Source: Amblyornis subalaris
Taxonomy: Eukaryota; Chordata; Aves; Passeriformes; Ptilonorhynchidae
DNA: 64,000 bases
Direction of reading: 5' to 3'
Assembly (NCBI GenBank): GCA_018881555.1
Contig: JACAXG010000031.1
Coordinates: forward strand, 6,569,127-6,633,126
Positions 53,469-64,000 of the stretch are shown piece after piece. Position 1 is the stretch's first letter. Every line of letters starts with the position of its first letter. The position numbers and the translations under genes are program-made. Below the pieces are notes generated by a model. That model did not search any database. It worked only from the letters and a program-made list of their open reading frames with translations, and was not told where the DNA came from.

Positions 53469-56400
53469 GCCCCTTCTGGTTGACACACACATCCTTGCAA
53501 TGGCTGTTTTTGGAAGGTCCACAAGGATGGAGGAGCTCCAGTCTGCGCAGAGCAGTTTCCTCTTCTGTGTCCCCAGCAGTGCATCTGATATGAAGACATT
53601 ATCCTGGGTTTATTCACTTGTGGCTTTTGCCGTGTGGGAGAACGGTACCACTTCAGAGATACATCATACACGGGTGACTTTCTTAAATAAGCAAACCTCC
53701 TGAATTTCCTACTGAAAACGAAAAATGAAAATCTGGAAAAGCACCAGAGAACAGGAATTACTATGGAAAAAAGACGATACAGATTCTTGAAATCTAACAC
53801 AATAAATCTGCATATGTTGTTTACATCGTAGCTTCACTTTGTTCAGACTTGCATACAAGGTCACAAAAGAAATTTGGACCTTATTATTCCTGGAGGAGTT
53901 TGTATTTTTTTGCTGTGGTGTTTGATTACCTTACCCTTTTTTATTACCATCTGCACTGCAAGGCTAGTTTTGCTGAGGTTATTTTTTTTTTAAGCAGCAT
54001 CCCATGATACCCTTAATTTTGTGTTTCCTGTGCTTTTGCTTCATTTGCAATTTTAAGAGATTTGCTATAAGAAATAGGTTTGTTCTATATCGTACACCAG
54101 TAAATTAGCTAGTTTTTTTACTATATAACTTTAACCCTTTAATTCTGGAGAACAAATGCAATTGTTTTACAATAAATTAAATAAGAAAGGATTTAACCTG
54201 TTAGCATCCTTCAGTGTACAGGGAAAAAGATGATGTCAAAGATTAAGGATTTTTGTTTAACATTTTGCTATTAATATGTCGTCCTTTTGCATGGATTTTT
54301 ATTTTGATACCTGATTTTGTTCATGTATTTTAGGCAATTATTTTCAGATGACTTCTTTGTGCAACCAATGCCATTGTCTGCAGTAGCTTTGAAAATAGTT
54401 TTTCTTCATTAATGGCTTCTGCTGAATTGTTGGGAGAACAAAATGCTGTCCCTAGTGGCTCCTAAAACTTATGGAAGCATGCAGTGAAATTGCTAATATT
54501 ATTTTTCATGAAAAAAAAAAAAAATTAGAGTAGTACTTTTAATAGCTTTACACAAGCACGAACAACTTGAATTGTAGAGGTGAATCCAAAGCTTCTTGAG
54601 CCGTTTTTCAGCCCTCAAAATGTAGTTCATGTTTGTAGGTCTTCAAAACTGAAAAGCCCCTTCCACCTGCTTGTCCACCCAAGCATGGTGAAAGAATAAA
54701 TCCAGAAACCCTGTTTTCCCAGGCTCTCTGCACGTGATGGTGCTGAGTAATGAAATCAGTTTTCAAAAGAGGAGTAGACCTGCAAGAAGTCTTTGCAGTC
54801 ANCTGAATGCCAAACTGTTGTGTGCTTTTTCAGAGCATTTATGAGACCTCAGGTAGATTGTGGGGTAGCCAGTTTGTTGGGATGGGGGGCAGAAGAGAAG
54901 AGGGACCATGCTGTGGGTGTTTGCTGCCTCACTGGTGGCCCCGGGCAGGACTCAATGCTATCAAAAATCCTTTGAAATAGTTTNTAAGCCTGAAACTCAT
55001 TTCAAGGAGCACAGTATCAATAAGGATAGTTAGAAGCCCTGTCTTCAGTACCTTTAAGTGTTGTCAGTTGATGAGTGTGCGGACTGGAGATGGGCTTTCT
55101 TTTCAGTTATGATTGGCAGTTTTGTCTGTGGGATTTTCCCACATCTTTCCCATAGCTGTGAAATGGCAGGTCACTTGTGTATGAAAACTACCCAAAGCAT
55201 CTATGTGATTTCCTTAAACCTGGACAGAAAGGTAGCCTGAAAAAAAAGGCATGTTGTGAGACAGAGTGAGGGCTTCAAAGTGAAATCACATTTTTCAGTG
55301 GTTGTAGAAAGCACTGATAAGACATAATTCCTTATCAATGTCATGTGACACCAAGTCAGATTTGACTGGGTTTTTCAGCCAGTTCCACAGTGAACAGTGG
55401 GACATGGTTTAATGTTTTCCAGAAATGTTTAGAATAATGTAGCTAAGCATCTATATAGCAAACTGATAATACAGATGAAATACCTGAAACAAATGTATTA
55501 AAGGTTCTTCATGTTCCTATTAATTTGGCAGCATGACATTATTTTCATGTAAATCTCTTCCTCCTTGCTACACAATAACAAAATCTCTTTGACCATCATT
55601 TTTCTCTCCTGAGGTTGTTGTCATTATCTGTAATTTCCACTAAGTTTCCCTGTTAATGGTGCTTGCCTCTCGGAACAGTTACATTACTAGTTGGTGCACA
55701 CTTCCAGAAAACAAAATATCTCATTTATATATTTTGTACATGCCCGTTCCATGTTTTTTTTTAATTAATGTGGCTAGGACATGTTTTAGCAGAGGCTGAA
55801 GAATCACATTTAGATTTGTTAGTCTACTCTGCATTTGCAGTTATTTTCCTTTGTGTTATGCACAATGCTCATATTTGGCAATATATTTCAGTGCTTGGGT
55901 TTTGCTTTAAGAATTATCAAATGCATGTTCTGGAGTGTGTATATTATTGGAAACATATAGTATTTCTAGGATGACTTATTGAGTTATGAAATTAAAAATG
56001 CATACATAGACCAGAGGTCATCTCTGTTCATGTATATAACAAAGTATGATACGAAAAAGAGGTTGTTCTGAAAATTTTGGGTGGTTTGGTTTTTGGGGTT
56101 TGATTTTTGCTGGCGGCGTTCTCCCCTCTCCTTTATTCTTCTGTATCATCAGTCACTGAAGTATATCAAATGCTAATTTCTACTTTTCCATCTATGCCTG
56201 TCTCTGGAGTATTCAATCATTTTCTCTTGTGCCACCTTTATAAGGGAAGTATGCACGTCTACTTGTTCGGTTTTGGCAGATGTCTTCCATTTTCCTTGTC
56301 ATATGTCAGGATTGGTTGTGATTGAGTTGATTTTGCTCTGTTAAGAATTCAAATTTCTTCAATTATTCTTTCATCTTTCTGGAGGCTTCTTTGCTTATAA

Positions 56401-57939
56401 AGGCTGGACACAGACCTGTGTGGAACCAGCTCCAGGAAACTACTGATAGACCATTTTTATCATAGGTGTATTTGCATTAAGAACACCCTTCCAACATGAG
56501 CTGGGTTATAGGTGGGGAGCTGGGACCTCCTGTGTGTTGGCCATCACAGCTGATCTGGCACATGGTACACTGACATATCGGAGATGTTAATACATCACAG
56601 GTTTAGAAGTGGCAAATCTGTGCTTCCACTTGCCTGGCAGAGGCAATGGTTTCTTTTTGCAGGTCCTGTGGTTGGGCTGTGCTCTGAGCTGGACTTATGC
56701 TAAAGTGAATGAAGTTTGAGGAAGAAGAGGTCAGTTTATGCAGATGAGTTGGTTGAGAGAGGAGCTGAGTCTTGCACAGGCACTGCTCAAGGGAGAATGG
56801 TGAGCTGTTAGGGACATTAAGGGTCTCAGGGGTGGAAATGATTCATCAGCTACCAAGCAAATCCTTGCGTGGACTTGAGTCCTTGTCCAGTGTTCTTGAG
56901 GACTTCTTCCTCTGCAAAGAATCCTGCAGAAAGTTCTAGGCCTAAGCATCTGTGCTGTTTTTATATTGGTGTCTCAGAAAGTACTAAGGTTGGTAAAGAT
57001 GGTGGTGGTGCTGATTATAAAAATANACTTGAGGTTTTAATGCATACTGGTTTACTTATCCTGCTTGATTTGGAAAAGCATTTAGTAATTAAGTTAAAAC
57101 AATTAAATTGGATATTATGAGCACAGGATAGATTTCAAACGTTTTCTTNCCCTCAAGGTTACAAAATATTATTCTTGCATTAGCATCTTGGAGTCCATTG
57201 AGCAGAGACTTTGGGTAAGCTAAAAACAAAAGTTCAGCTGAGGTAGAGTAAGAAGTCTTGGTGTCTTGGGACAGAGAGTGTGCAATGTGCTTACAGCTGG
57301 TGGCTTGGCATCCACAATCTTTTCAATAAAGAATTTTAGAAAACTTCATTGAAAGTGCAATATCACATGATTCTGTAATTATNTTTTTGTCTAATATAAA
57401 GTATTACAAAATGACATTTTGAAAATCGGTGCCACCGTGTCCAGGATGGGTATGGAGTATTGCAAGGAACTGCTTATCCAATTTTATTGTGTCACTCGAA
57501 TATGAACTCTGGTATAGAGCTCCTCAGAAAGGACAATCGGGTTTTTAACTTAGTAGAAGACGGTTTCATCCATTTGAAGATGTTATCTGCCTCTCCGCTT
57601 GGGGACGCGTGACTTCCAGAAATACTCACCACCTTATAAAACCAGTTATGGCCTTAATACAGAGGGCACTCCCATTGTTTCCATTCCGGCTCCAAAGACC
57701 ATCCTGGGATGAGGGAGTTTCCCAGTCTCCCTGCATCCCAGTGGGCAGTGAGTGGTTGGTAGGTGCACTGAATGCCATGTGTTGCCCAAACACGAGCCTG
57801 CAGAAAGCTACACAGTTCCTGCTGTGACCAGGTGATGTGCATCTCTTGAAAACCCGTCCACACTTGGCTTTTCAAACCTGTTCTGGTTTAATTGCTTCCA
57901 ACACGCTGCAGGGCACAGCTCTAACTTTGAACTGGTTCA

Positions 57940-57963
57940 ATCTGAAATAAAATCTGAAATAAA
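57940..57963 (+). repeat. 12-bp unit in two tandem copies
   Basis: ATCTGAAATAAA is repeated exactly twice in tandem. Each copy contributes to an AATAAA hexamer across or near the junctions, so the site resembles a doubled polyadenylation signal. No transcript end is otherwise indicated. Confidence 0.85.
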
Positions 57964-58558
57964 TCTTAAACTATGTGCATACAGAATCTTCCTTTCTGAT
58001 CTCCNTGAGTATTTGTTTAGCTCTTTATACTTGAGCTTATTTTACCTTTTGAGTTGATGTTGTAGTTTATATGAAGATTATTTCTTCTAGTTGAACTCCA
58101 CAGTTGCTGCTAAATTAGGACTTTACTGTGGTTAATATGTTCATGCATACTCTACTTCCTTTATTATTTTGTATCCTTTTTCTCAAACTTTTTGCTATAA
58201 TTACAGTAAATGATTTCTTGGATTGCATGTTGAGAGGGCAGAATTGCTGTGCCAGCAGCCTTGTTTTATTCTTTTGCTGGCTCCTGAGGGTAATAAGATC
58301 TATGCACTCTACTAATTTTCTTGCATACTTAGCTGCAATTGCAACCTTCCGTAATTATTTTTTAATTAACTCCAAAATATTGCATGAATAATGCACAATT
58401 TAAAAAAAATGGAAAAATTAAAAAAGGTGAAAAGTAGCTGGTTTTTATATTTCAAATTNGTAAGCATTATTTCTTGGAATTTTTGTATAAGGCATTAGTA
58501 GCACGGCGACATTAAATGACCTGNACAATTGTAGGAAGATCAGAGGTATGTCGTAAAA

Positions 58559-58580
58559 GATCTCCATTTAGATGGAGATC
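58559..58580. repeat. Perfect 9-bp inverted repeat, 4-nt loop
   Basis: GATCTCCAT (58559-58567) and ATGGAGATC (58572-58580) are exact reverse complements around TTAG. The site is 240 bases upstream of the MACROD2 exon in the intron. Short perfect hairpins of this size can occur by chance. Confidence 0.85.
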
Positions 58581-58792
58581 AAATTTGTTTTCGTAATTTT
58601 CAATCAGCAGAAGTTGACTAAATATTATTTTTTTTGAAAAACACATTGACTAATTCTGTGAGAAGAAAGAACTGTATATATTCAGATATCGACTTGCAGA
58701 TCAGTAGGTCTGGGCTGTGGATGTACAAATGGGCAGGAAATGTTTATGACCATATATTTGAGTGAAGGCAACATAAAAAGTGGCTTTTAATA

Positions 58793-58820
58793 AATCCAAG
58801 TTTCTGGGTTTGTTTTGTAG
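58793..58820 (+). promoter_or_regulatory. MACROD2: 3' splice site of the MACROD2 exon
   Basis: A T-rich but G-interrupted tract ends in TTTTGTAG directly before the first exon base. An A/T-rich TAATAAAT stretch about 25-30 bases upstream could supply the branch point. The boundary is fixed by the reading frame: two bases (TG) must complete the Val codon of the VDG motif. The polypyrimidine tract is modest rather than strong. Confidence 0.9.
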
Positions 58821-58937
58821 TGGATGGCTGCATACACAGAGCTGCCGGGCCCTGCTTACTTGCTGAGTGTCGCTGCCTGAATGGCTGTGAGACTGGACAG
58901 GCCAAAATTACCTGTGGATACGAGCTACCTGCAAAAT
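58821..58937 (+). CDS. MACROD2: Internal exon of MACROD2 (macro domain, catalytic segment)
   Basis: Seen: between a TAG acceptor and a GTAAGT donor lie 117 bp that read as 38 whole codons, from [16 protein letters not shown] through NGC and AKITCGY to LPAK. Two leading bases (TG) complete a Val codon begun in the previous exon, and one trailing base (T) starts the next codon, so the exon is phase 1-1. Known: MACROD2 is a macro-domain hydrolase that binds ADP-ribose and removes mono-ADP-ribose from acidic residues in nucleus and cytosol. From recalled human numbering the exon spans about residues 102-139 and carries Asp102 and His106 of the active site; the GGGG ligand loop precedes it in the missing upstream exon. 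MACROD1 fits worse, because it lacks the PCLLAEC and ITCGY wording. By recall, four positions differ from human MACROD2 (C119, E124, Q127, E135), all outside the catalytic residues. The open frame past 58937 is intron read-through. No N lies in the exon. Confidence 0.94.
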
Positions 58938-58943
58938 GTAAGT
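58935..58943 (+). promoter_or_regulatory. MACROD2: 5' splice site of the MACROD2 exon
   Basis: The exon ends AAT and the intron begins GTAAGT, an intron-side consensus donor. The final exon base T is non-consensus at position -1, where G is usual, but it is dictated by the split Tyr codon (T + AC/AT) expected after PAK in this family. The strong intronic half probably compensates. Confidence 0.9.
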
Positions 58944-61900
58944 CAAGCCTCTCTCAGCGTTTTCGTTTCCAGCGTGTGTTGCTGGTGTGCATGCTTCATT
59001 TCCTTGTAGTCTAATTCAACAAGGTATTCATTTTACAAAATTAGCAGTGGGACTTAATTAAGCATGTTCTGTAATAATGTCTTCCCCTCAAAGCAATTCA
59101 GGCTTTTCTAAACGATTATTTCACCTATGTTATCCGATGAAAACTTACATGCCTCTAAAATATAAAGCATCTTTCGTGTTTATTTTTTGCAAGCTAAAAC
59201 ATATCCTTTCATATGCATAATAAAGGATTGGAAATGCTTTATGAAATATGAACAAAATATACATTATCATATTTAAGTTCCATGGAGACAGTTTTTGGAA
59301 ATGTTGCATATTTCATGTTCTTCATGCATATTCCTTGATTGTGAATGCTTTGAGAGCCCAGGAGATCAAAGTGATGTATTGTGTTTTCAGCTGCTATGTA
59401 GTGTCTGATTGGCAATTACTGTGAAGGCATCTGTCACGCTGTAGCTTTCGACGGAGTGCAGCTCAGTGCTGGAATGTTTTTGCACTTTGAAAGTGGAATT
59501 GTCAAAATTCTCATCCTATTTCAAATGGGAAGATGGTTATTTGACTGTGTTGTGTAGATGTTGAGCTTGTCTTGGAAAACCCCAACATGTTGACAGCACA
59601 TTGGTCAGCCAGTCTATTACGTGAGAATATAAAGCAGGAAATCTTTGTAAATTAGGATCTTACAGAATAGTATATTAAGACACGAAGATACAAATACCAA
59701 GAAAGCATTGCAAACTCCATGTAACTAGNATTCAAGCTCTTTTTTTTTTTTTGATATGCAGGCTGCAGCAGGAATGTGGCTCATTCAAAAATATTTAGTT
59801 CTCTCTGAATTGTNGTGTATCCCTTTGGCTTCCTGAAGCTCTTAATGTCTTANGTAAACAAGAAAACGGTGTTCACAGTTATTTTTTTGCACTTTGGATG
59901 ATTATGATGAGAGCTTCCAATTACAATTATTTCCTTGANAGTGGTAATTTCCATGTGCGGGAAAACTTTGCTGTGTTTTATACATAGTGTGACCACATGT
60001 TAATGGTTGTTTATGAAAGGCTAATTTCACTAGAGGTCAGGGAAATTGTTGAGGGAGATTCAATGTGGTAGTTAGGTTTGGTTTGTATATGACCTGAATC
60101 TTCACCAGATTCCCATAAAAGGGGAAGGATTGTTGGAGAACACATCATGATTTACTCTGCTGGGGATGTTTGATGTTTAATTCTTCCCTTTAACCAAAAA
60201 ATATCTTGGGAGAGGAGAAAAGCTGCTCCTCGGTAGGTGCATAATTCCTCACATGTATTTTAGTGAGAGAAATGAAATACAAGGTATCAAGGCAGCTGAT
60301 GTGTGTTAGAAAGAGGAACGGTCATGTCTGAGGTGTGACCTCCCTTTAAATCTTCAAGGGGCTGCTTAAGTTAGGTTTGAAAAATGGGATCCTGTTTGAA
60401 GGCTATAGGAATTTTTTTTTTTTTTGTGTAGGAATAATAAACAAAACAATGAGAAAACCCTTATTATCACTTGAAGTTGAATAAAACCTGTAGCCAGGCA
60501 TGGAGAAAAGTCAATATTCTTCTTAATCGGTATTCTTAGAAATTGAAGTTGTATCAAAGCCACATCTATTTGTATTTGATCCAGCATCAACACGAGAGGG
60601 GGAAAGGGTACTTTAACCGGCAAACAGGCACGGGGAGAGAAACGTACAATTTGCACGCAAAGGCTGAGAATTAAAAACACTTGATTTCTTAGCTTTCTTC
60701 CATAAAATGTATTTGTGTTCACCAACTGTTGTTTTCTTTTACTTTTGCCTTTACAAGATTTAGGCTGTAGGCTCGTTAGATTATTGTACCCTTTAAACCA
60801 TTCATCTGAAAGTGATCAAGCAATCAAGACTGGTTTAATATTTCAGAGAGCTATAAAGCTACTGGATATCTTTTGTCACTCTCTGTCATGTTGTCTTAAT
60901 AGTATGACAGTTTAACTGTGAGAACTATTTTGCATTTGACTTTTGTGAGGAGTGCAGCACTGTGAGAGGAGGTGCAGAGTTCCCCACCCAGATCCGCTGT
61001 GAGACGAGGTTGTGGTGCCAGCAGTTTGCTGAAGGTGGTGGTTGACTGCTAACTTCCCACTTTCACAAGGAGTTTGCTTTTCATTGATCTGTTTGTGTAT
61101 AGGAGACCAACTACAATAATCCATTAACACTTTTCTTTGAGTCGTGAACTATTTATTCTGTTGTCTCTCCTCTTCTTGTGACTGTAGTTGGATGAACAAT
61201 TATAGTAAATGTGAAATGCATTTCTTAGCGTGATGAATTGTTGGTGTCAGGTGTTGTTTTGGGTTTTTTTTCTTGTTATTTAACAGAATTGAAAAATGTT
61301 ACAATTGTATTTCCTACCCCTGGGATTTTCCCGTTTCAGGTTCTTGATCCTGAAATGCTTTGCTTGGAAACAGTTTGCTGAGTTCAGCAAAGCTGCTCTG
61401 GGACAGAGCAGCCTCTGTGTGCTGCATGATGCGGGACTTGGGCTTAAGTGAAGACTCTGTATTAAAAAAGCTTTAGTATTCAAAGACCATGCAGCATATT
61501 GCTTTGTTTTATAAATGACTTGGAAGAAGCTAGGATTAAATTTGCCACTGAAGGAAGGTATGCCATGTTAGGAAGCTAGTAGTTGGTAAATAAAAGCCAC
61601 TCTGCCATCTCCTTTATGATCTATTGTATTTGAATTGAATACTTGGTGGTATTTACTTAGGTTAAATAAGAACAGATCTGACAAATAACTTCTTCCCAGT
61701 GGAGAAATGGAAAAATAATATCTGACTGAAAAATGCAAAGATTTAGGGCATAGGCTGGCTTTCTGTGATTTGTTCTTGGTGCATCTGAGTCAGAAATCAG
61801 TTTGTGAAATACACAAGTAACAGCAAATGTTCAGAGAGAGAATACATAAAATAGTTCATCTTTTTCCTCAGCTCTTTATTCTAATAATGTGAACAGACCG

Positions 61901-63156
61901 AGATTAACAAGTCGATGGCCTGGAGATGTTTCTTTATGAATCTTTCAAGATATTCACTTTTTTACACCAAAAAGTAGTCTGTTTGAAAATAAAAGTGAAG
62001 TCAAATTGAGTTTTCTAATTACCAGTTAATGTAACATTCAGTACAGTTTTACAGAAATCAGTGTAATCACCATCTGCCTCCTGTGCTGCAAAAGCCTACA
62101 CAAAGCCCCCCCAAATGCCAACCAAGTTAGCTGCTGAATACATAATTTGGTTGATGTCATCTATTGTTGTTTTTCAGCAAACACCTATGCAGGCACCCGA
62201 GTTTTCGTAGTGCTCTGGAGGGCTGAAAAAGGCAGTGGCTTTTGCACTGAGATGGTTTCCTTTACTGCTGTCCCAGACCGATCATCAATTATTTAACTTC
62301 TGTACTTCATATTGTTGTTCCTTTGAAAGAACAGTTCATTCTAAATATTGTACAACTGATCTTCAAACATTGAGCAGTACTCTGATACTGTCATGCTTTA
62401 AATAACAGATGAACAGTATCTGTTTAAAGCTCTACAAATGCTTGTTTTCTTTCTCATTTGATTAATAGTCTCAGTTGGCTCTACTGGCAGAAAATGGTCT
62501 GGATGTAAATTGTGTTTATGGCTGGAACGAGGGGTCCATAACAGCTTTGTGGCTTGTTATCTGCTTGCAGAGATTCACTATAAAAAAAGACCCTGTCAGA
62601 ACACCTTAGAAAATAGAGTCCCATTCTGCCTGGTATTTAACAGGCCTAAAAACAATTGAAAACCAGCAGGTAAGTGGTACCCCGAGCCGGGCAGGAAAGG
62701 ACCCCCAGACTAACTTTTTTTCTGTTGTTACCAAGTCTAGTAACAATTTCTTTCTTATTCTGAAAAATGTCTGATAATAAAACCCCTAAACCTAGGAAAA
62801 TAAAATCTTACAGCCTCTAATATGGTATAGAACCAACTCTCAGTAAATCTGACAGGTGGACTTTCAGTGGAGACACCTTGCTAGGCACTTTCTAAAACAA
62901 TGGTTTATGCTTGTAATAAATCTATAATATTTAGAATAAATTTTTCTGTTTGCTTGATATTTTTAGTGCTTTAAGCACTGTCCCTGAGTAAATAGCATAT
63001 ATAGCAAGTCTTCTGGTCCAAAGTCCCTGTGTGGATCAGCCTGGAGTAATAATGTGAATGTGCTCTCTGAGACAGTTCCTGCTGTGAAATAAGTAGTTAG
63101 GAAGAGTGCTAGTATTAAACTCAGTAGGAGGAATCAGCTTTTAAATTTGTTTAATC

Positions 63157-63198
63157 AGATTAAAAAGTGGAGATTAAAAAGTAGAGATTAAAAAGTGT
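63157..63198 (+). repeat. 14-bp direct repeat, three tandem copies
   Basis: Units begin AGATTAAAAAGT and differ only in the last two bases (GG, AG, GT): 63157-63170, 63171-63184 and 63185-63198. A recent replication-slippage minisatellite is the simplest explanation. Confidence 0.93.
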
Positions 63199-63617
63199 GC
63201 TGCTGTTATATTGACATAATTTCCAGTCTTTAAAAGATGAATATTTGCAGGGTATTATTTTAAAGTAAGGCTATAAGGGTACTCATTTTTAAATCTCTCC
63301 TTGTTTTCTTGGAGATCAGTGGCAGAGCTGTAATTAAAAGGTTGATTATGCAGAAATGGAGCTCCAAAGCTCTACTGCACTACAAAACTGACCAGCTGAA
63401 AAACGGGGCATAATATTCAAGGTTATTTTTTAGATTTCCAGGATTCCGCAAAGAAATTTGTTTAGTTATTTTTGTAACCTTGGTTTAAAAAATAATACGT
63501 AAGTTTTGTTTCAAACGATTCTAAATTTCTGAGATGTGAGAGTNAGAGAGTTGCTTTCTTCTGCGTGGTTCTGATGGTTGTTCAGTTTGCTACCTTATTT
63601 ATTCTGGGAAGAGGTAA

Positions 63618-63657
63618 GTCTGGGAATTGAAAAATATGTCTGGGAATTGGAAAGGAA
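63618..63657 (+). repeat. 20-bp unit, two tandem copies
   Basis: GTCTGGGAATTG starts both units (63618 and 63638), followed by diverged A-rich halves. It is a small local tandem duplication. Confidence 0.75.
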
Positions 63658-64000
63658 GTTATAAAAGTGAGCACTATGTGGACAAGACAGGATTGCTTAG
63701 AGAAGACTGACTTGGCTACTAACTCCCAGTTGGTCAAAATCCTTGATCTTCTCTGACGATTCATGCATAACTGNCTGAAGTTTGATGAAATTTCAGTTAA
63801 AAAGGCACAGCCTAAGGTGAAACAATCATTAATAGAATATAAACTCATAAATGTTTTGATGGTTTTCCAGGAGGGATGTCTTTCTACTCTTTATCGTAGC
63901 TGGGTAGCCTCNTGTTGTTGTCAGCCTTCTGCCCAAACTGCGTGACACCTCCTGGGAAAAAAATACAGAGCTGGAAAAACTCAGGAATTTCCTGAAGTGG

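Larger units (their letters stand above)
34025..58792. other. Unique AT-rich intron leading to the MACROD2 exon
   Basis: No coding or structural RNA gene was recognised. Contents that can be supported are simple repeats (annotated separately), two inverted repeats (38507-38554 and 58559-58580) and a T/G-rich patch at 53371-53468. Open frames such as 48431-48730 and 47179-47526 have no recognisable domain and show no splice context making them credible exons. 44624-48226 (3.6 kb) has no N positions. Confidence 0.55.
1..58820 (+). other. MACROD2: MACROD2 upstream intron (partial, at least 58.8 kb)
   Basis: Everything left of the exon is inferred to be one intron, or several if a short non-coding exon is hidden here. 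I looked for the preceding macro-domain exon (the GDIT...VDAIVNAAN...GGGG segment) and for other family-like open frames and found none. The open frames present are short, interrupted and unlike known proteins. Base composition is AT-rich throughout. Huge introns are typical of MACROD2, which spans about 2 Mb in human. Recognisable insertions are one LTR and three CR1 fragments, annotated separately. Confidence 0.8.
58938..64000 (+). other. MACROD2: MACROD2 downstream intron (partial, at least 5 kb)
   Basis: The next coding exon should begin by completing a Tyr codon and continue with the VIHTVGP segment of the macro domain. I find no such sequence before the window ends. The stretch holds T-runs (59740-59752 and 60412-60425), a 14-bp triplicate at 63157-63198, a 20-bp duplication at 63618-63657 and two consensus-type donor sequences at 62670 and 63614. 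No interspersed repeat was recognised. Confidence 0.8.

Noticed and set aside
53386..53800. Long open frames on both strands with hydrophobic or Lys-rich products
   Set aside because: Caused by the T/G-rich low-complexity stretch at 53371-53468, which lacks stops on either strand in some frames.
58821..58937. Assignment of the exon to MACROD1 or another macro-domain gene
   Set aside because: The PCLLAEC and AKITCGY wording fits MACROD2. MACROD1 differs at several of these positions as I recall it, and a gene desert with giant introns is the MACROD2 setting.
1..64000. FLRT3, the gene nested in a MACROD2 intron in vertebrates
   Set aside because: No long leucine-rich-repeat open frame exists on either strand. 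FLRT3 would appear as a large, nearly intronless coding frame.
1..64000. CRISPR arrays, tRNA, rRNA, operons or a prokaryotic defence system
   Set aside because: No regularly spaced identical repeats, no cloverleaf or rRNA wording and no dense gene layout. The CR1 and spliced-exon evidence makes this a vertebrate genome.

Overview
This window looks like intronic DNA from a bird. It is AT-rich and almost free of coding sequence. Its recognisable interspersed repeats are three 5'-truncated CR1 LINEs, which are the characteristic avian/reptilian retroposon, and one long terminal repeat of an avian endogenous retrovirus. There are no operons, ribosome-binding sites, tRNA or rRNA genes, CRISPR arrays or other prokaryotic features.

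The only protein-coding segment I can support is one 117-bp internal exon on the + strand at 58821-58937. It has a TAG acceptor boundary and a GTAAGT donor. Its 38 complete codons match the central macro domain of MACROD2, the ADP-ribose-binding mono-ADP-ribosylhydrolase, and include the catalytic Asp and His of the VDGCIH segment. The window is therefore part of the MACROD2 locus: about 58.8 kb of the preceding intron, the exon, and about 5 kb of the following intron. I could not find the neighbouring coding exons. Very large introns are typical of this gene.

Layout: 1-21896 is unique AT-rich intron with low-complexity patches. 21902-22979 is a sense-oriented LTR, probably solo, with a decayed ~50-bp internal repeat and a possible imperfect target-site duplication. 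24870-25448 (+) and 26815-27315 (-) are two CR1 copies of the same subfamily in inverted orientation. 33805-34024 is a third CR1 from a different, shorter-tailed subfamily. 34025-58820 is unique intron with an (AT)16 tract at 42429-42460 and a notable near-perfect hairpin at 38507-38554. 58938-64000 is intron with a 14-bp triplicate and a consensus but unassigned splice donor.

Roughly 130 isolated single-base N calls are scattered unevenly through the window, at about one per 480 bp. They look more like masked heterozygous or ambiguous positions than assembly gaps. I found no convincing undescribed biological system. The most useful leads are the inverted CR1 pair (potential intronic dsRNA), the 38.5-kb hairpin, the symmetric catalytic exon, and the strong splice-site pair near 62.6 kb.
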